Below the pieces are notes generated by a model. That model saw nothing but the letters and a program-made list of their open reading frames with translations, searched no databases and was not told the DNA's origin. Below, one piece after another: positions 16,277 to 25,888 of a DNA stretch of 64,000 nucleotides. The stretch covers positions 62,001-126,000 of the forward strand of contig NZ_OVCN01000012.1 of the NCBI RefSeq assembly GCF_900406815.1, in the 5' to 3' direction. The stretch comes from Acinetobacter haemolyticus. Its GTDB lineage: Bacteria > Pseudomonadota > Gammaproteobacteria > Pseudomonadales > Moraxellaceae. Made by a program: the position numbers and the translations under genes. Numbering within the stretch: position 1 is the first letter of the stretch; every line of letters starts with the position of its first letter.

Positions 16277-19200
16277 ATGAATAATAATAAAATCAAAAAA
16301 CCTACCAAACGTGAGCGTAAGCAACAGAATAGAAAAAAAGGATTGTTGTTTAGTTGCGCAGTGTTGTCGAGTTGCTTTGTACTGTCTTCTGTTGCTTCGG
16401 CAAGTGATATTGAGGTTTATCAACCAGCAGTAGGAAACAAAAAACGAATTATGCTGATGGTCGATCAGTCTCGCAGCATGGGAGGGGCTGGGCTATTAGG
16501 ATTGGTAAAAGATTATCCAATCTGTGTGGGTTCTGGTACAACGGATATATTGGGTGATTTAAGTCAATTAGGCTTAGGTATTAAATTGCTGGGTAAATCT
16601 GATTTAGCTGAAATTACCAAAGAAGCAGCCGATTTAGCGAATGATATTGCTCTAAAAGGATTGCTAGGTGATGGCAAAGGTGGTGGAATTTTAGATTCAG
16701 TCGCTGAAATTAAAACAGATCAACCAAGTATAGAATATCCATTTAAACGGCATGGTTGTACGGTGGTGACGACACCTTTAGTAATCGAAAACTTAGATAA
16801 ATTACTCAATGGGGTATTAGGTGTAGGCACAGGTTTATCTGCGGAGCAATATATTCGTGAAACTTGCGACCCAATGATTGATATTTCATTATTAAAACCG
16901 ATTACGGGTTCATCAACTGTGGGGGTTTATCGTTGTTATGATAAAAATTCTCGTGTACGTATGGCGCTGACCGATATATTAAAGGGGAATGATGGTGATG
17001 CGAGTAAAGGTTTACCTGCCATAGAGCAATTGCCTGATACAGCAATGGTTGGATTATCAGTTTCACCGTATAACCATACAGCGAATGACCGTGCAGGGGC
17101 GATTGTATTTGAACCAAAACCTTTAGATCAAGAATATCTAAATGCAGCGGGTGTTAAAAAAACCCATCGCCAGCATATTATTGATTATATTGCGAGCCCA
17201 GCAATGGATTCGAAAGGCGAGTTTAATATCAGCACTTTAGTCACTCAAGTGATCCCTAAACTTGTGACAGGATTAGTGACTGATGTTGTCAACGCTCTGG
17301 TTGGAACTGTAAAAGGAGTACTTGGTGGAGATTTAGGTGCAGCACTTAATCAATTATTAGAAATGCACAATACCAACAATGCGATTAATGACGTTTTAGT
17401 CATGTTGGGTTTAGGTGGAAACAGTCCGCTTGCCAGTACTTATGCCGAAACAGGTGCCTATTTACAAGGGAATACCACAAAAGGCACGGCAGCTCGGCAA
17501 ATGTACCGTATTGAAAGCCTTGGAAGTGCTTTAGGGATTCTTGATCTTTTTGAAACACATTATGAATGTTTGGCTTGGGCGGTTGATGGTAAATGTACCC
17601 AATGGGATAAAAAATATTGGCAGTTGCTAGGTTTACTAGGACTAAAAATAGGCTTTGGCGATAAAGTTAACAGCAAAGCGAACCAGTTGAAGAAGGTTAA
17701 TATAAACTTAGTCAATGCTTTGGGTTTAGCACAAGTCGGTCATTCAGAGTTTTATTATGAATATCATCCAAGTGTAGATGCGAAATATAGTGGTTTTAGA
17801 GATAGTGCATCAAATAGTACAACCACAAATACCTTGGTAAAAAATGCTGATTTTTATCAAGCACCTTCTACAGCGCCACAATGCGATGCCAATGGCTTAA
17901 TGGTAATTACGGGGAGTGTACCGAGTATTGCACCGACATTGTCTGATGCACTTTTAGCACCTTTAAGTACGACCGATTCGACCCAAGCGAGTATTGAGCG
18001 ACTGATGGGGCGTTCATTAAGCAATACCGCACCGCTTGCCATTCAATATAAAGACGGTGGTAATGCAGCTCGTAAAGAATGGAATTTCCAGTGTAATTCT
18101 ACAGATTTAGTGTCAACCAGAAAAGGCAATTCCGATTTTGCGACATGGCAATGTATCGGAGCTTATGCACGAGATATTAGAGCTTTACAAAAGAATCCGA
18201 TTAAAACCGCCGTTGTGGGGTTGGATCGTTCATTTTTACAATTACCAAGCTATATTGCAGGGCAAAGTAGTGCAACAGATACTGTAGGTTTAACTCAAAT
18301 TAACAGTACCGCAGTATCTAAGGACCAATTATTAACAGGTATTGTGCCGAAAGTATTAAGAGATACTTTAGGTAATGTCGGTGGATTGTTAGATATTGCG
18401 TTAAAAGACAGTATTATTGGTAGTGCATTGACCAATAGTGTTGTCAATTTACTCGACCAATTACTTCCGCCAAGTTCAGATGACATAAAAAATATGGCAC
18501 GTTGGGGAGTAATAGGTGGCGGTGGATGGTACAACGCTGCCAATAGCCATAATATTGCTCAAAGTATTAAAAATTTCCATGATGGTTTAGGTGTAGAAGC
18601 TGGTGACCCAATTGGTTTACAAGCATTGCCTTCTGACCCACTTACGCCATATCGTATGAGCAATGAAGTCTATAAAAGTATGTTTGAGCCAACGGAAAAA
18701 GCCAGTTGGTTTGGGAACTTTAAAAAATATGGTCTAGAAACTAATAACTCCATTAATAAACTCAAAGATTCTTGGGATGCGGCTGCAAAAGAGTATGATG
18801 TAAAAGACTGGAACAAAGGTGGGTTGTTAAAACAACTTCAAGATTTGCCAACGAAAACCAATGATGACGATCCAGAGAATCCTGCCGTTACAGAGCGTAG
18901 TTTATTCACAAATCGTGGTTGTGTATCGACTGCAAGTGCTTCTGAATTTACAGAAGTGGGGCAGCTTAAAAAAATTAATAATAAATATTTAGACGAGGTT
19001 TGTGGCACAGGCCCCACAGCTAAAAAAGATGGCAATGGTCATTTCTTGATGAACCTGCTGGGCTATAACGTGAGCAATGACGCGATAACAGATGATTTAA
19101 CTGAGGAAAATCGTACAAATTGGCGAGTAGGGATGAATCTACATTCAATTCCGATTAAATTGACTCAGGATGCGGTCTTTAATGCAGATAACAGTATAAA

Positions 19201-20818
19201 AGAACGCAATGATTATATGCTCTTTGGTACGACCCAAGGTGTATTGCATGTGGTCAAGGCTAACACTGGCGAAGAAACTTTTGCTTTTATACCGAATGAA
19301 ATGCTTGAGAACCCTAAACAACAAGATGCTTTCACCACACCTGTAACAGGACATATTCGTTTTCCTGACAATATGGCATACGGTATAGATGGGGCTTGGA
19401 CATTAGATAGTGAATATGTCTATGGCATGAAAGAAGTAAGCAGTGGTAGTACAAGTAGTGAAGTGATTGCAACCGTTAGTGAAATTACGAAAGATGGTAA
19501 GGTTCTCGCAAAAGGCAAACAAATTGTTTATGGCGGCTTACGTATGGGTGGGCGGAGTTATTACTCGCTCGATTTAAGTAATATTAATCAGCCTAAATTG
19601 AAATTCCGTATCGATCCAATTTCTGGCAAGGTTTACTCAAAAGACAATCCAGAGGGTAAATCTTTCGATGCAATTAAAAACATGGGGCAAAGTTGGTCAA
19701 AGCCGACCATTACTACTGTGATGTATAAAAGCACACCAAGACGAGTGATGTTAGTTGGTGGTGGCTATAATAAAGGATATGAAAATAGAGACTATAACCC
19801 CCAAAACAATACTGAAGGTGCGGGAGTTTATATGTTCGATGCCGATAATGGTGATTTACTTTGGCATGCGAGTGGTGACAATCAAAGTACCTCATGTGGT
19901 ACCAGTGATACCAAACGTGGATTAAAAATTCAAAACCTAGGAAGTGTGGTCAGTCGAATCAATACAGTTGACCGTAATGGTGATGGTATAGCCGACCATC
20001 TTTATTTTGGTGATTTGAAGGGACAAGTGTGGCGTATTGATTTAAGTAACGACTTGGGTATAAGTGGTTGTGGACATTACAGTATGCTTTTACAAGTAGC
20101 TGGTGAACGTTTTTATGAAGCCCCAAACTTTAGTGTATATGGTTATGAACAACCTTTGGCAGTTATAAGTATTGCCTCTGGAAACCGCAGTCTTCCATTT
20201 AGCGATAAAGTTTCAACAAGTAGAATTTACAATATTTTTGATCGAGAAGTTGTAGGAGGGCATTTTGACACAAGCAATATTGGTGAGACAAAACTTACAT
20301 TGGTGGATCTAAAACCTATGCCAACTGATTTAAAGGGTAAAACCTTGACTGATGTGAGAAAGGATATCCCGAATGGTTGGTATATTTCTGCTGAGACAGT
20401 TATTGGTAAGCAGCTAGATCCAAATGGTAATGAAACAACAATAACCAATACCACTGCGAGTAAGGTCTTAGGCGAAATGGTGGTGATGAACAAAAGTTTG
20501 TACGCCAGTGTCTATAACCCAAATGCAACGACTGATAGCTGTAAAGTTCAAGCACAAGGAATTACTACAGTACAACGATATTGTTTACCTTTTGGTGTCT
20601 GTGAGCAAGAAACCGATCCAGCAACAATGCGTTTTGGTGCAGGACGTGGCATTGTTGATGTCATGGTTGGTGCGGGTGTTGGTACATCGGAGAATGGAGT
20701 AAAACGTCAAATTTTAAATCCTGGTTTAACTAGTACGATTAACAAAGCCAATGGCATGCCAATCAATACCATGCGCCGTCAAATTGTGCCACTAAAATGG
20801 TATGAAAGTAATGAATAG
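16277..20818 (+). CDS. pilY1: PilY1-type pilus-tip adhesin, divergent paralogue (operon 2)
   Basis: About 1513 residues. A strongly basic N-terminus precedes a hydrophobic signal segment ending near residue 43 (SVASAS). The VWA motif is D63-Q-S65-R-S67. A large, leucine- and glycine-rich region unlike that of operon 1 then fills the N-terminal half, with LGLGGNSPLAST replacing the GGTPTS loop. The propeller keeps the calcium loop DRNGDGIAD near 1232-1240. ATG 16277 has the best spacing to GGGAG; ATG 16271 is too close. Differences in the N-terminal half suggest it binds another surface than its paralogue. The 3' end overlaps the last pilin gene. Confidence 0.92.
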   Translation: MNNNKIKKPTKRERKQQNRKKGLLFSCAVLSSCFVLSSVASASDIEVYQPAVGNKKRIMLMVDQSRSMGGAGLLGLVKDYPICVGSGTTDILGDLSQLGLGIKLLGKSDLAEITKEAADLANDIALKGLLGDGKGGGILDSVAEIKTDQPSIEYPFKRHGCTVVTTPLVIENLDKLLNGVLGVGTGLSAEQYIRETCDPMIDISLLKPITGSSTVGVYRCYDKNSRVRMALTDILKGNDGDASKGLPAIEQLPDTAMVGLSVSPYNHTANDRAGAIVFEPKPLDQEYLNAAGVKKTHRQHIIDYIASPAMDSKGEFNISTLVTQVIPKLVTGLVTDVVNALVGTVKGVLGGDLGAALNQLLEMHNTNNAINDVLVMLGLGGNSPLASTYAETGAYLQGNTTKGTAARQMYRIESLGSALGILDLFETHYECLAWAVDGKCTQWDKKYWQLLGLLGLKIGFGDKVNSKANQLKKVNINLVNALGLAQVGHSEFYYEYHPSVDAKYSGFRDSASNSTTTNTLVKNADFYQAPSTAPQCDANGLMVITGSVPSIAPTLSDALLAPLSTTDSTQASIERLMGRSLSNTAPLAIQYKDGGNAARKEWNFQCNSTDLVSTRKGNSDFATWQCIGAYARDIRALQKNPIKTAVVGLDRSFLQLPSYIAGQSSATDTVGLTQINSTAVSKDQLLTGIVPKVLRDTLGNVGGLLDIALKDSIIGSALTNSVVNLLDQLLPPSSDDIKNMARWGVIGGGGWYNAANSHNIAQSIKNFHDGLGVEAGDPIGLQALPSDPLTPYRMSNEVYKSMFEPTEKASWFGNFKKYGLETNNSINKLKDSWDAAAKEYDVKDWNKGGLLKQLQDLPTKTNDDDPENPAVTERSLFTNRGCVSTASASEFTEVGQLKKINNKYLDEVCGTGPTAKKDGNGHFLMNLLGYNVSNDAITDDLTEENRTNWRVGMNLHSIPIKLTQDAVFNADNSIKERNDYMLFGTTQGVLHVVKANTGEETFAFIPNEMLENPKQQDAFTTPVTGHIRFPDNMAYGIDGAWTLDSEYVYGMKEVSSGSTSSEVIATVSEITKDGKVLAKGKQIVYGGLRMGGRSYYSLDLSNINQPKLKFRIDPISGKVYSKDNPEGKSFDAIKNMGQSWSKPTITTVMYKSTPRRVMLVGGGYNKGYENRDYNPQNNTEGAGVYMFDADNGDLLWHASGDNQSTSCGTSDTKRGLKIQNLGSVVSRINTVDRNGDGIADHLYFGDLKGQVWRIDLSNDLGISGCGHYSMLLQVAGERFYEAPNFSVYGYEQPLAVISIASGNRSLPFSDKVSTSRIYNIFDREVVGGHFDTSNIGETKLTLVDLKPMPTDLKGKTLTDVRKDIPNGWYISAETVIGKQLDPNGNETTITNTTASKVLGEMVVMNKSLYASVYNPNATTDSCKVQAQGITTVQRYCLPFGVCEQETDPATMRFGAGRGIVDVMVGAGVGTSENGVKRQILNPGLTSTINKANGMPINTMRRQIVPLKWYESNE

Positions 20819-21281
20819 GCGATCTGGATTTACTCTGATTGAGCTGATGATCACAGTGGCGATCATTGCTATCCTAGCAGTGATCGCCATCCCGAGTTAT
20901 GACATTTATATTCGTAAAGCAGACTTATCAACAGCTCAACAAGAGATGCATAAAATTGCTGCATTATTAGAACAACATCGAACGCGTAACTTCAGTTATG
21001 AGGGCTTCATATTAAGAGATCCTGTGCGCAATGAAGGACCCTATGCAGATGTGGATAATGCAACCAAGACCATGTTGCTTTTACCTTTAAATGCATCGAG
21101 TGGTAAGCAAAAATTTACCTTGATTTTAACGGTTGATTCACAGACTTGGTCACTTAAGGCTGAAAGCCAAAATCCACGTAATTACTCCTTACTTATGACC
21201 AGTACTGGTCTAAAATGTAAGACCAAAACACCAGCCAATATCACCAATCAAAGTTGTGGTTTAGCTTCTGAAGAGTGGTAA
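20802..21281 (+). CDS. Pilin-like protein PilE/ComE (operon 2)
   Basis: 159 residues; leader MKVMNRRSG and helix [27 protein letters not shown]. It shares QQEMHKIAALLEQHRTRNFSYEGF and LLMTSTGLKCKTKTPANI with ComE of operon 1, marking it as the paralogue of that gene rather than of comF. Cysteines in LKCKTKT and QSCGL form a C-terminal pair. The start overlaps the end of pilY1 by 17 bases; ATG 20811 is an alternative giving a six-residue leader. Confidence 0.9.
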   Translation: MKVMNRRSGFTLIELMITVAIIAILAVIAIPSYDIYIRKADLSTAQQEMHKIAALLEQHRTRNFSYEGFILRDPVRNEGPYADVDNATKTMLLLPLNASSGKQKFTLILTVDSQTWSLKAESQNPRNYSLLMTSTGLKCKTKTPANITNQSCGLASEEW

Positions 21282-21337
21282 TAAATTTAGATTTCAGCGA
21301 TTTAAATTCAAAGCTGCGGATAACTTAATATTTAATC

Positions 21338-21366
21338 TTTCATTCAGTGTAAATTTAACGTAGAAT
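21338..21366 (+). promoter_or_regulatory. Possible promoter of the rpsP operon
   Basis: TAGAAT (21361-21366) is a good -10 about 80 bases before rpsP. A hexamer 17 bases upstream (TTTCAT) is a poor -35. The location fits, since the pilin operon ends just before and the ribosomal genes need strong expression. Confidence 0.35.
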
Positions 21367-21446
21367 ATCGCCCTCTATTAAAGGGGTTTGAAATGCTGTC
21401 GATGGTCGGCGCAGGGATAATCCGTAAAAACTATAAGGTTGTTCTC

Positions 21447-21704
21447 ATGGTTGTTATTCGTTTAGCGCGCGGTGGTGCAAAAAAACGTCCATTCTATCAA
21501 ATCGTTGTTACTGATAGCCGTAATGCACGTGATGGTCGTTTCATCGAGCGTATTGGTTTCTTTAACCCAACTGCACAAGGTAAAGCTGAAAAAGTTCGTT
21601 TAGATGCTGACCGTTTTGCACACTGGATTTCACAAGGTGCTCAACCTTCTGAGCGTGTTGCTTCTTTAGCTGCTCAAGCTAAAAAAGCTGCAGCTACTGC
21701 ATAA
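21447..21704 (+). CDS. rpsP: 30S ribosomal protein S16
   Basis: 85 residues starting [20 protein letters not shown], the invariant S16 N-terminus, with [14 protein letters not shown] and the [17 protein letters not shown] segment. S16 stabilises 16S rRNA during 30S assembly. The frame extends 18 codons upstream, but ATG 21447 with AAGGT before it gives the family start. Operon order rpsP-rimM-trmD-rplS is as in E. coli. Confidence 0.97.
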   Translation: MVVIRLARGGAKKRPFYQIVVTDSRNARDGRFIERIGFFNPTAQGKAEKVRLDADRFAHWISQGAQPSERVASLAAQAKKAAATA

Positions 21705-21722
21705 GTTTGTAGTAGGTAACCC

Positions 21723-22271
21723 ATGACAGCAACACAGAATGTACCCGAAGATCGTATTCAGATTGGACAGTTACGTTCAGCATATGGACTGAATGGGTGG
21801 CTCTGGGTTTACTCAAATACTGAGCCTATGAGCAATATGTTTGACTACCTTCCTTGGTACATTGAGACCAAGGCAGGTTGGCAAACCATCGATGTAAAAC
21901 GTTGGAAACCACATGGTAAAGGCCTAGTAGTTTCGCTCAAAGGTGTGATTGATCGCACTGGTGCAGAAAACTTAGTCGGTGCCAATATCTGGATTGCTAA
22001 ATCTCAGCTTCCTAAAGCGGATGTGGACGAGTACTACTGGTCTGATCTTAAAGGCTTAACTGTGTTTGGTCTTGGTGAGGATGAACAGGAAGTCAATCTC
22101 GGTCAAATCTTTGAGCTTTTTGAAACGGGTGCCAATGATGTCATGGTGGTCAAAGCGACACCGGACAGTATTGATGCCGAAGAGCGAATGATTCCTTGGC
22201 ATAAAGATGTAGTACAACGTGTTGATCTTGAAGCGGGTCGCATTTACGTCAATTGGGGCGTAGATTACTAA
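21723..22271 (+). CDS. rimM: 16S rRNA processing protein RimM
   Basis: 182 residues. The N-terminal RimM domain shows IQIGQLRSAYGLNGWLWVYSNTEP. The C-terminal PRC-barrel region contains EYYWSDLKGLTVFGLG and EERMIPWHKDVVQRVDLEAGRIYV. RimM binds S19 in the 30S head and assists maturation of 16S rRNA. It starts 18 bases after rpsP. Confidence 0.95.
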   Translation: MTATQNVPEDRIQIGQLRSAYGLNGWLWVYSNTEPMSNMFDYLPWYIETKAGWQTIDVKRWKPHGKGLVVSLKGVIDRTGAENLVGANIWIAKSQLPKADVDEYYWSDLKGLTVFGLGEDEQEVNLGQIFELFETGANDVMVVKATPDSIDAEERMIPWHKDVVQRVDLEAGRIYVNWGVDY

Positions 22272-22316
22272 CTCTTGATAGAGTTGTAGCGCAGCAGGAA
22301 AATAGAGGAGTCTGCG

Positions 22317-23057
22317 GTGTTTTTTGCAGTCATCTCATTATTTCCTGAAATGTTTGCAGCGATTACAGCGTACGGGATTAGCGGTCGAGCTGTAAAAAAA
22401 GAGATTGTACAAGTCTCTTGTATAAATCCTCGAGATTTTGCAGAGGGCAACTATAGACGAGTGGATGAACGTCCGTTCGGTGGTGGTCCTGGTATGGTGA
22501 TGATGGCTGAGCCACTCGCGAAAGCAATTACCCATGCTAAACAACTTGCAGCGCAAGCAGGCTGTGTTCATGCTCCAGTGGTATATATGTCACCACAAGG
22601 CAAAACCTTAAATGAACAAGCAGTACAACAATTCGTTGATTATGATGGTTTGATTGTATTGTGTGGACGTTATGAGGGTGTTGATGAGCGTTTAATCCAG
22701 CATTATGTTGATCAAGAATGGTCAATTGGAGATTACGTTTTATCGGGCGGTGAATTACCTGCGATGGTGTTGTTGGATAGTATTATTCGTCGTTTGCCGA
22801 ATGTTATGTCTGACGAACAATCTGCAGTTCAAGATTCTTTTGTGGATGGTTTATTGGATTGTCCACAATATACAAAGCCAGACCATTTCGAAGGTTTGGA
22901 TGTCCCTGAAGTACTAAAATCAGGACATCATGCCAATATTGAGAAATGGCGTTTTTTGCAGCGTTATCAGCGAACTTTAGATCGTCGACCAGAATTGGTG
23001 GAAAAAGTTGAGCTGACCAAACAGCAAAAAAAATGGCTGAAAAGTTTAGATACTTAA
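22317..23057 (+). CDS. trmD: tRNA (guanine-N1)-methyltransferase
   Basis: 246 residues. TrmD methylates G37 of tRNAs using SAM, preventing frameshifting. The trefoil-knot SPOUT motifs are present: [25 protein letters not shown] and [19 protein letters not shown]. The conserved [14 protein letters not shown] occurs near residue 42. The start codon is GTG, preceded by GAGGAG. It lies 45 bases after rimM. Confidence 0.96.
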   Translation: MFFAVISLFPEMFAAITAYGISGRAVKKEIVQVSCINPRDFAEGNYRRVDERPFGGGPGMVMMAEPLAKAITHAKQLAAQAGCVHAPVVYMSPQGKTLNEQAVQQFVDYDGLIVLCGRYEGVDERLIQHYVDQEWSIGDYVLSGGELPAMVLLDSIIRRLPNVMSDEQSAVQDSFVDGLLDCPQYTKPDHFEGLDVPEVLKSGHHANIEKWRFLQRYQRTLDRRPELVEKVELTKQQKKWLKSLDT

Positions 23058-23192
23058 AGTTATTTAAGTATAAATAGGCTCTTTAAAGCATTCTGTTTTA
23101 AAGGGAAAGTTAAACGAGAGATATGCGCTTTAGCCTCTATCCTCAGCGGTGTAAGAGACCTCTTCTCTCCCGCACATATTGGAGATTCCACA
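23058..23192 (+). promoter_or_regulatory. Leader of rplS with possible RNA structure
   Basis: The 135-base space before rplS can form CTTTAAA/TTTAAAG (23081-23087 with 23097-23103). A second region around 23112-23175 has AGAGA/TCTCT-type pairing possibilities just before the GGAG ribosome site. Such leaders can autoregulate ribosomal protein genes, but I do not recognise a known family here. Confidence 0.3.
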
Positions 23193-23564
23193 ATGAGTGG
23201 TAAACATCCTTTAGTTCAAGCTGTTGAAAATGCACAGTTAAAAACTGATATCCCTGCTTTTGCTCCTGGTGACACAGTTGTTGTTCAGGTTAAAGTAAAA
23301 GAGGGTGATCGTGAGCGTCTTCAAGCATTTGAAGGTGTTGTAATCGCGAAGAAAAATCGTGGTTTAAACTCAGCTTTCACAGTTCGTAAAATTTCTAGCG
23401 GTGTTGGTGTTGAGCGTGTTTTCCAAACTCACTCTCCAATCGTTGCTAAAATCGAAGTGAAACGTCGTGGTGACGTTCGTCGCGCTAAACTTTACTACCT
23501 ACGCGAGTTGTCTGGTAAAGCTGCACGTATTCGTGAAAAGTTACCAGCTCGTAAACAAGGTTAA
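23193..23564 (+). CDS. rplS: 50S ribosomal protein L19
   Basis: 123 residues with [44 protein letters not shown] in outline, and the C-terminal [25 protein letters not shown], both standard for L19. L19 lies at the 30S-50S interface. TTGGAG precedes the ATG. It closes the rpsP operon before a strong terminator. Confidence 0.97.
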   Translation: MSGKHPLVQAVENAQLKTDIPAFAPGDTVVVQVKVKEGDRERLQAFEGVVIAKKNRGLNSAFTVRKISSGVGVERVFQTHSPIVAKIEVKRRGDVRRAKLYYLRELSGKAARIREKLPARKQG

Positions 23565-23582
23565 TTTTAACTTTGTTGTAAA

Positions 23583-23621
23583 GCATAAAAAAATGCGCCG
23601 TGAGGCGCATTTTTTTTATGC
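23583..23621. terminator. Bidirectional terminator between rplS and the lipase gene
   Basis: AAAAAAATGCGCC (23587-23599) pairs with GGCGCATTTTTTT (23604-23616) around a GTGA tetraloop; GCATA/TATGC extends the palindrome. It has an A-run on one side and a T-run on the other, so it can end both convergent transcripts. Confidence 0.92.
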
Positions 23622-23626
23622 TGAGT

Positions 23627-24601
23627 TTATAAGCCTTGCAACTTAAGGCGATTAGCATGTTGACGGTAGATATCAACGGGATCAGGTGCAAACAGTGCTT
23701 TTAATCCCATTACATGATTGACTTCATCCGCGTGGTTCCATGGCAGATTATCGCGTATAGTACGACCGAATTTTGCACTGCAACGGCTGACCATACCATC
23801 ATTATCTCCTTTAGGATCAACAATCAGACTGCCACCGATAAATATTGGGTCAAGTGGATCAAGAATATTGGTCGCGGCTTGAACGCCAGAAAAGGAATAC
23901 ATATAAATTCCTTGTTCTTGATAGCTACCTTCTCCACAAGCAGTCGTTGGAACGCCCATTGGATATTGAGCATTGAACTTTTCTGAACCTTCCACAGAAA
24001 TACTTTGTCCAGCCGCCTCAGCATCATGAGGGTAGCTTTGGGGATCAAGTCCTTGGGCCCAAACAGTTGCCGCTGAAAAGAAATTAGTCAAGGCAATACT
24101 CGCATCACCAAACATGGTTCCCGTACTTTTCATTAAAATACTAGCAACAGGTGAGCCTTTATGAGTGCCGCTCACACTGGTTATAGACGCTACTTTTTCA
24201 GGAAGCATCGCTGCAACATAGCGGGAAGTTGGTCCGCCTTGGCTATGAGCGATAAAGTTCACTTTGGATTGGCCTGTAATCGCTAAAATCTCTTCAGTTT
24301 GCTGTAAGAGTTGCTCACCACGAACTTCATTTGAGTTAAATGGGGATAAACGGGCAGCCCAAACATTGCCGCCATTTCTTGCAATATTGGGTAAGATCTG
24401 ATGCCAATAATCGACCCCCATCGGGTCACTACCTACACGGGAAAAGCCCGCGACACCATGGACAAAAACAATGGGATATTTGGTTTTTGCATAGTCTGAA
24501 ATAACAAAGCTGCTTTTGACTTGGGTCGCATTTGAAGCATAGCTTGTTGAGATACCAATGGTCATTACAGTTAAAGCAAGATAACGAATTAAATTTTGCA
24601 T
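23627..24601 (-). CDS. lipA: Secreted triacylglycerol lipase
   Basis: 324 residues; a signal peptide of about 22 residues (cut near SYAS-N). The alpha/beta-hydrolase oxyanion strand is IVFVHGVAGFSRVG (about 44-57). The nucleophile elbow is AHSQGG with S120. A candidate acid lies in the DNDGMVSRC region and a candidate base in PWNHADEVNH. C in TTACGEG and VSRC probably form the conserved disulfide. This is a family I lipase that needs a periplasmic foldase before type II secretion; the foldase gene is just upstream on the same strand. Confidence 0.93.
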   Translation of the reverse strand: MQNLIRYLALTVMTIGISTSYASNATQVKSSFVISDYAKTKYPIVFVHGVAGFSRVGSDPMGVDYWHQILPNIARNGGNVWAARLSPFNSNEVRGEQLLQQTEEILAITGQSKVNFIAHSQGGPTSRYVAAMLPEKVASITSVSGTHKGSPVASILMKSTGTMFGDASIALTNFFSAATVWAQGLDPQSYPHDAEAAGQSISVEGSEKFNAQYPMGVPTTACGEGSYQEQGIYMYSFSGVQAATNILDPLDPIFIGGSLIVDPKGDNDGMVSRCSAKFGRTIRDNLPWNHADEVNHVMGLKALFAPDPVDIYRQHANRLKLQGL

Positions 24602-24705
24602 TTTATTCTCTTTTAAAATTCCTAAATTGGGTCTTTAATGATTTATTTGAATTCGACATTGCATCGTTGTCCTTTGATGATCTTTCAATGTCTTGTGTTT
24701 GTTTT

Positions 24706-25752
24706 TTAATAACTAAATGGTAGTGTCCCTCCTTGATCATAGATCGTTTCAAATGTTTGTAGGCGTTGTTGTTCTTGTGTGGATTTGAATTGTTGTTGTT
24801 TGAGCTGTTGAATTGCTTGGGTCTTGGCAGACGCACTCATATTGCTATCGATGATGGTTTTACGTTCTTCTAAATAGGATTGTACTTGTTGCTTCCATAC
24901 TGATCTTTGTTGATCAAGTTGTTCTAAGCGTTGTGTTGCTGCTTCTCCAACCAGATTGACCCGCATATCCCGAAGTTCCTGCGCTGAACCATTTCTGGCC
25001 TTGATTTGTGCAGTTAAGGAGTGCAAATCATCAAGTTTGGATAAATCTTTAATATTTTCTTGCCAGTCCTGAGGAAGTTGTTCAAAACGCTCTTGGAGTA
25101 ATTTGGCTTTAGTTGACGTATCTAGCGAGTTATTCTCTAAAATTTGCATACGATCTAGAGTGTATTGTTGATATTCATCTTCTGTGCCGAATAACCCCTC
25201 TATTTCTGTGGTAGAAAAGAAGCGTTGTTTTAGATCTTGTATGGCGTGAAAAGCTGCTTGGAAATAGCGATAGTTTTCCTTCGCTGTTTCATGTATTTGT
25301 AGCTGGCTCAGTGCTTCGCGGTAATCTAAATAACGAGACCAAAGTGCTAAGATTTGCTGTTGTTGTGCTGATTGAAAATGATGTTCTAAATAAAGTTGAA
25401 AATTCTTGCGAATTTCTGTGATATTTCTTTCTCCATACTGTGATAGGAAATATTCGAAACAGTTTCGGGTTTGTTCATTTATGATCAATTTTTTTGAGGC
25501 ATTAAATTGCAACTGACAATTGGTTACTGTGTCTGTCTGGCTTGAGCTTTGAAATCCAAGTAATGTTTGGGCTAAATTATTGTGTGAATTGAGTTGCTGA
25601 ACGTGTTGACTAAATTGATTTTCAGAAGACGATGTTATATTTACTGAATAGTTTTCGGACTTCGGATAGAACCAATAAATAACGACGATACATAAAATGG
25701 AACTGAGTATGAGTCCAGCATAGATGATCGTTTTGTTTCCTTTCTTATTCAT
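24706..25752 (-). CDS. lipB: Lipase chaperone (foldase), membrane anchored
   Basis: 348 residues. A single N-terminal transmembrane segment (TIIYAGLILSSILCIVVIYWF) anchors a helical, glutamine-rich periplasmic domain. The foldase motif region R-x1-2-F-D-x-(F/C)-S-E-Y-F-L-S-A-type is seen as TRNCFEYFLSQYGE. An in-frame ATG at 25803 exists, but ATG 25752 has GGA nine bases before it. The order chaperone-then-lipase is the reverse of Pseudomonas and matches what is known for Acinetobacter. Confidence 0.9.
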   Translation of the reverse strand: MNKKGNKTIIYAGLILSSILCIVVIYWFYPKSENYSVNITSSSENQFSQHVQQLNSHNNLAQTLLGFQSSSQTDTVTNCQLQFNASKKLIINEQTRNCFEYFLSQYGERNITEIRKNFQLYLEHHFQSAQQQQILALWSRYLDYREALSQLQIHETAKENYRYFQAAFHAIQDLKQRFFSTTEIEGLFGTEDEYQQYTLDRMQILENNSLDTSTKAKLLQERFEQLPQDWQENIKDLSKLDDLHSLTAQIKARNGSAQELRDMRVNLVGEAATQRLEQLDQQRSVWKQQVQSYLEERKTIIDSNMSASAKTQAIQQLKQQQFKSTQEQQRLQTFETIYDQGGTLPFSY

Positions 25753-25888
25753 AAAACCGCATCCATTTTTCTTTTGTTTTCGAAAGCGAAAAGAGTCTAG
25801 CATGATTGATTTTTTTTTGAACAGTTATTTTTAAAAAATTAATGAATAGTTTTGATAAAATGTATCTTTGTATTTCGACTTTTTATTT

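Noticed and set aside
25753..25803. 17-residue N-terminal extension of the lipase chaperone
   Set aside because: No ribosome site precedes the ATG at 25803; the ATG at 25752 has GGA at suitable distance and directly precedes the membrane anchor.
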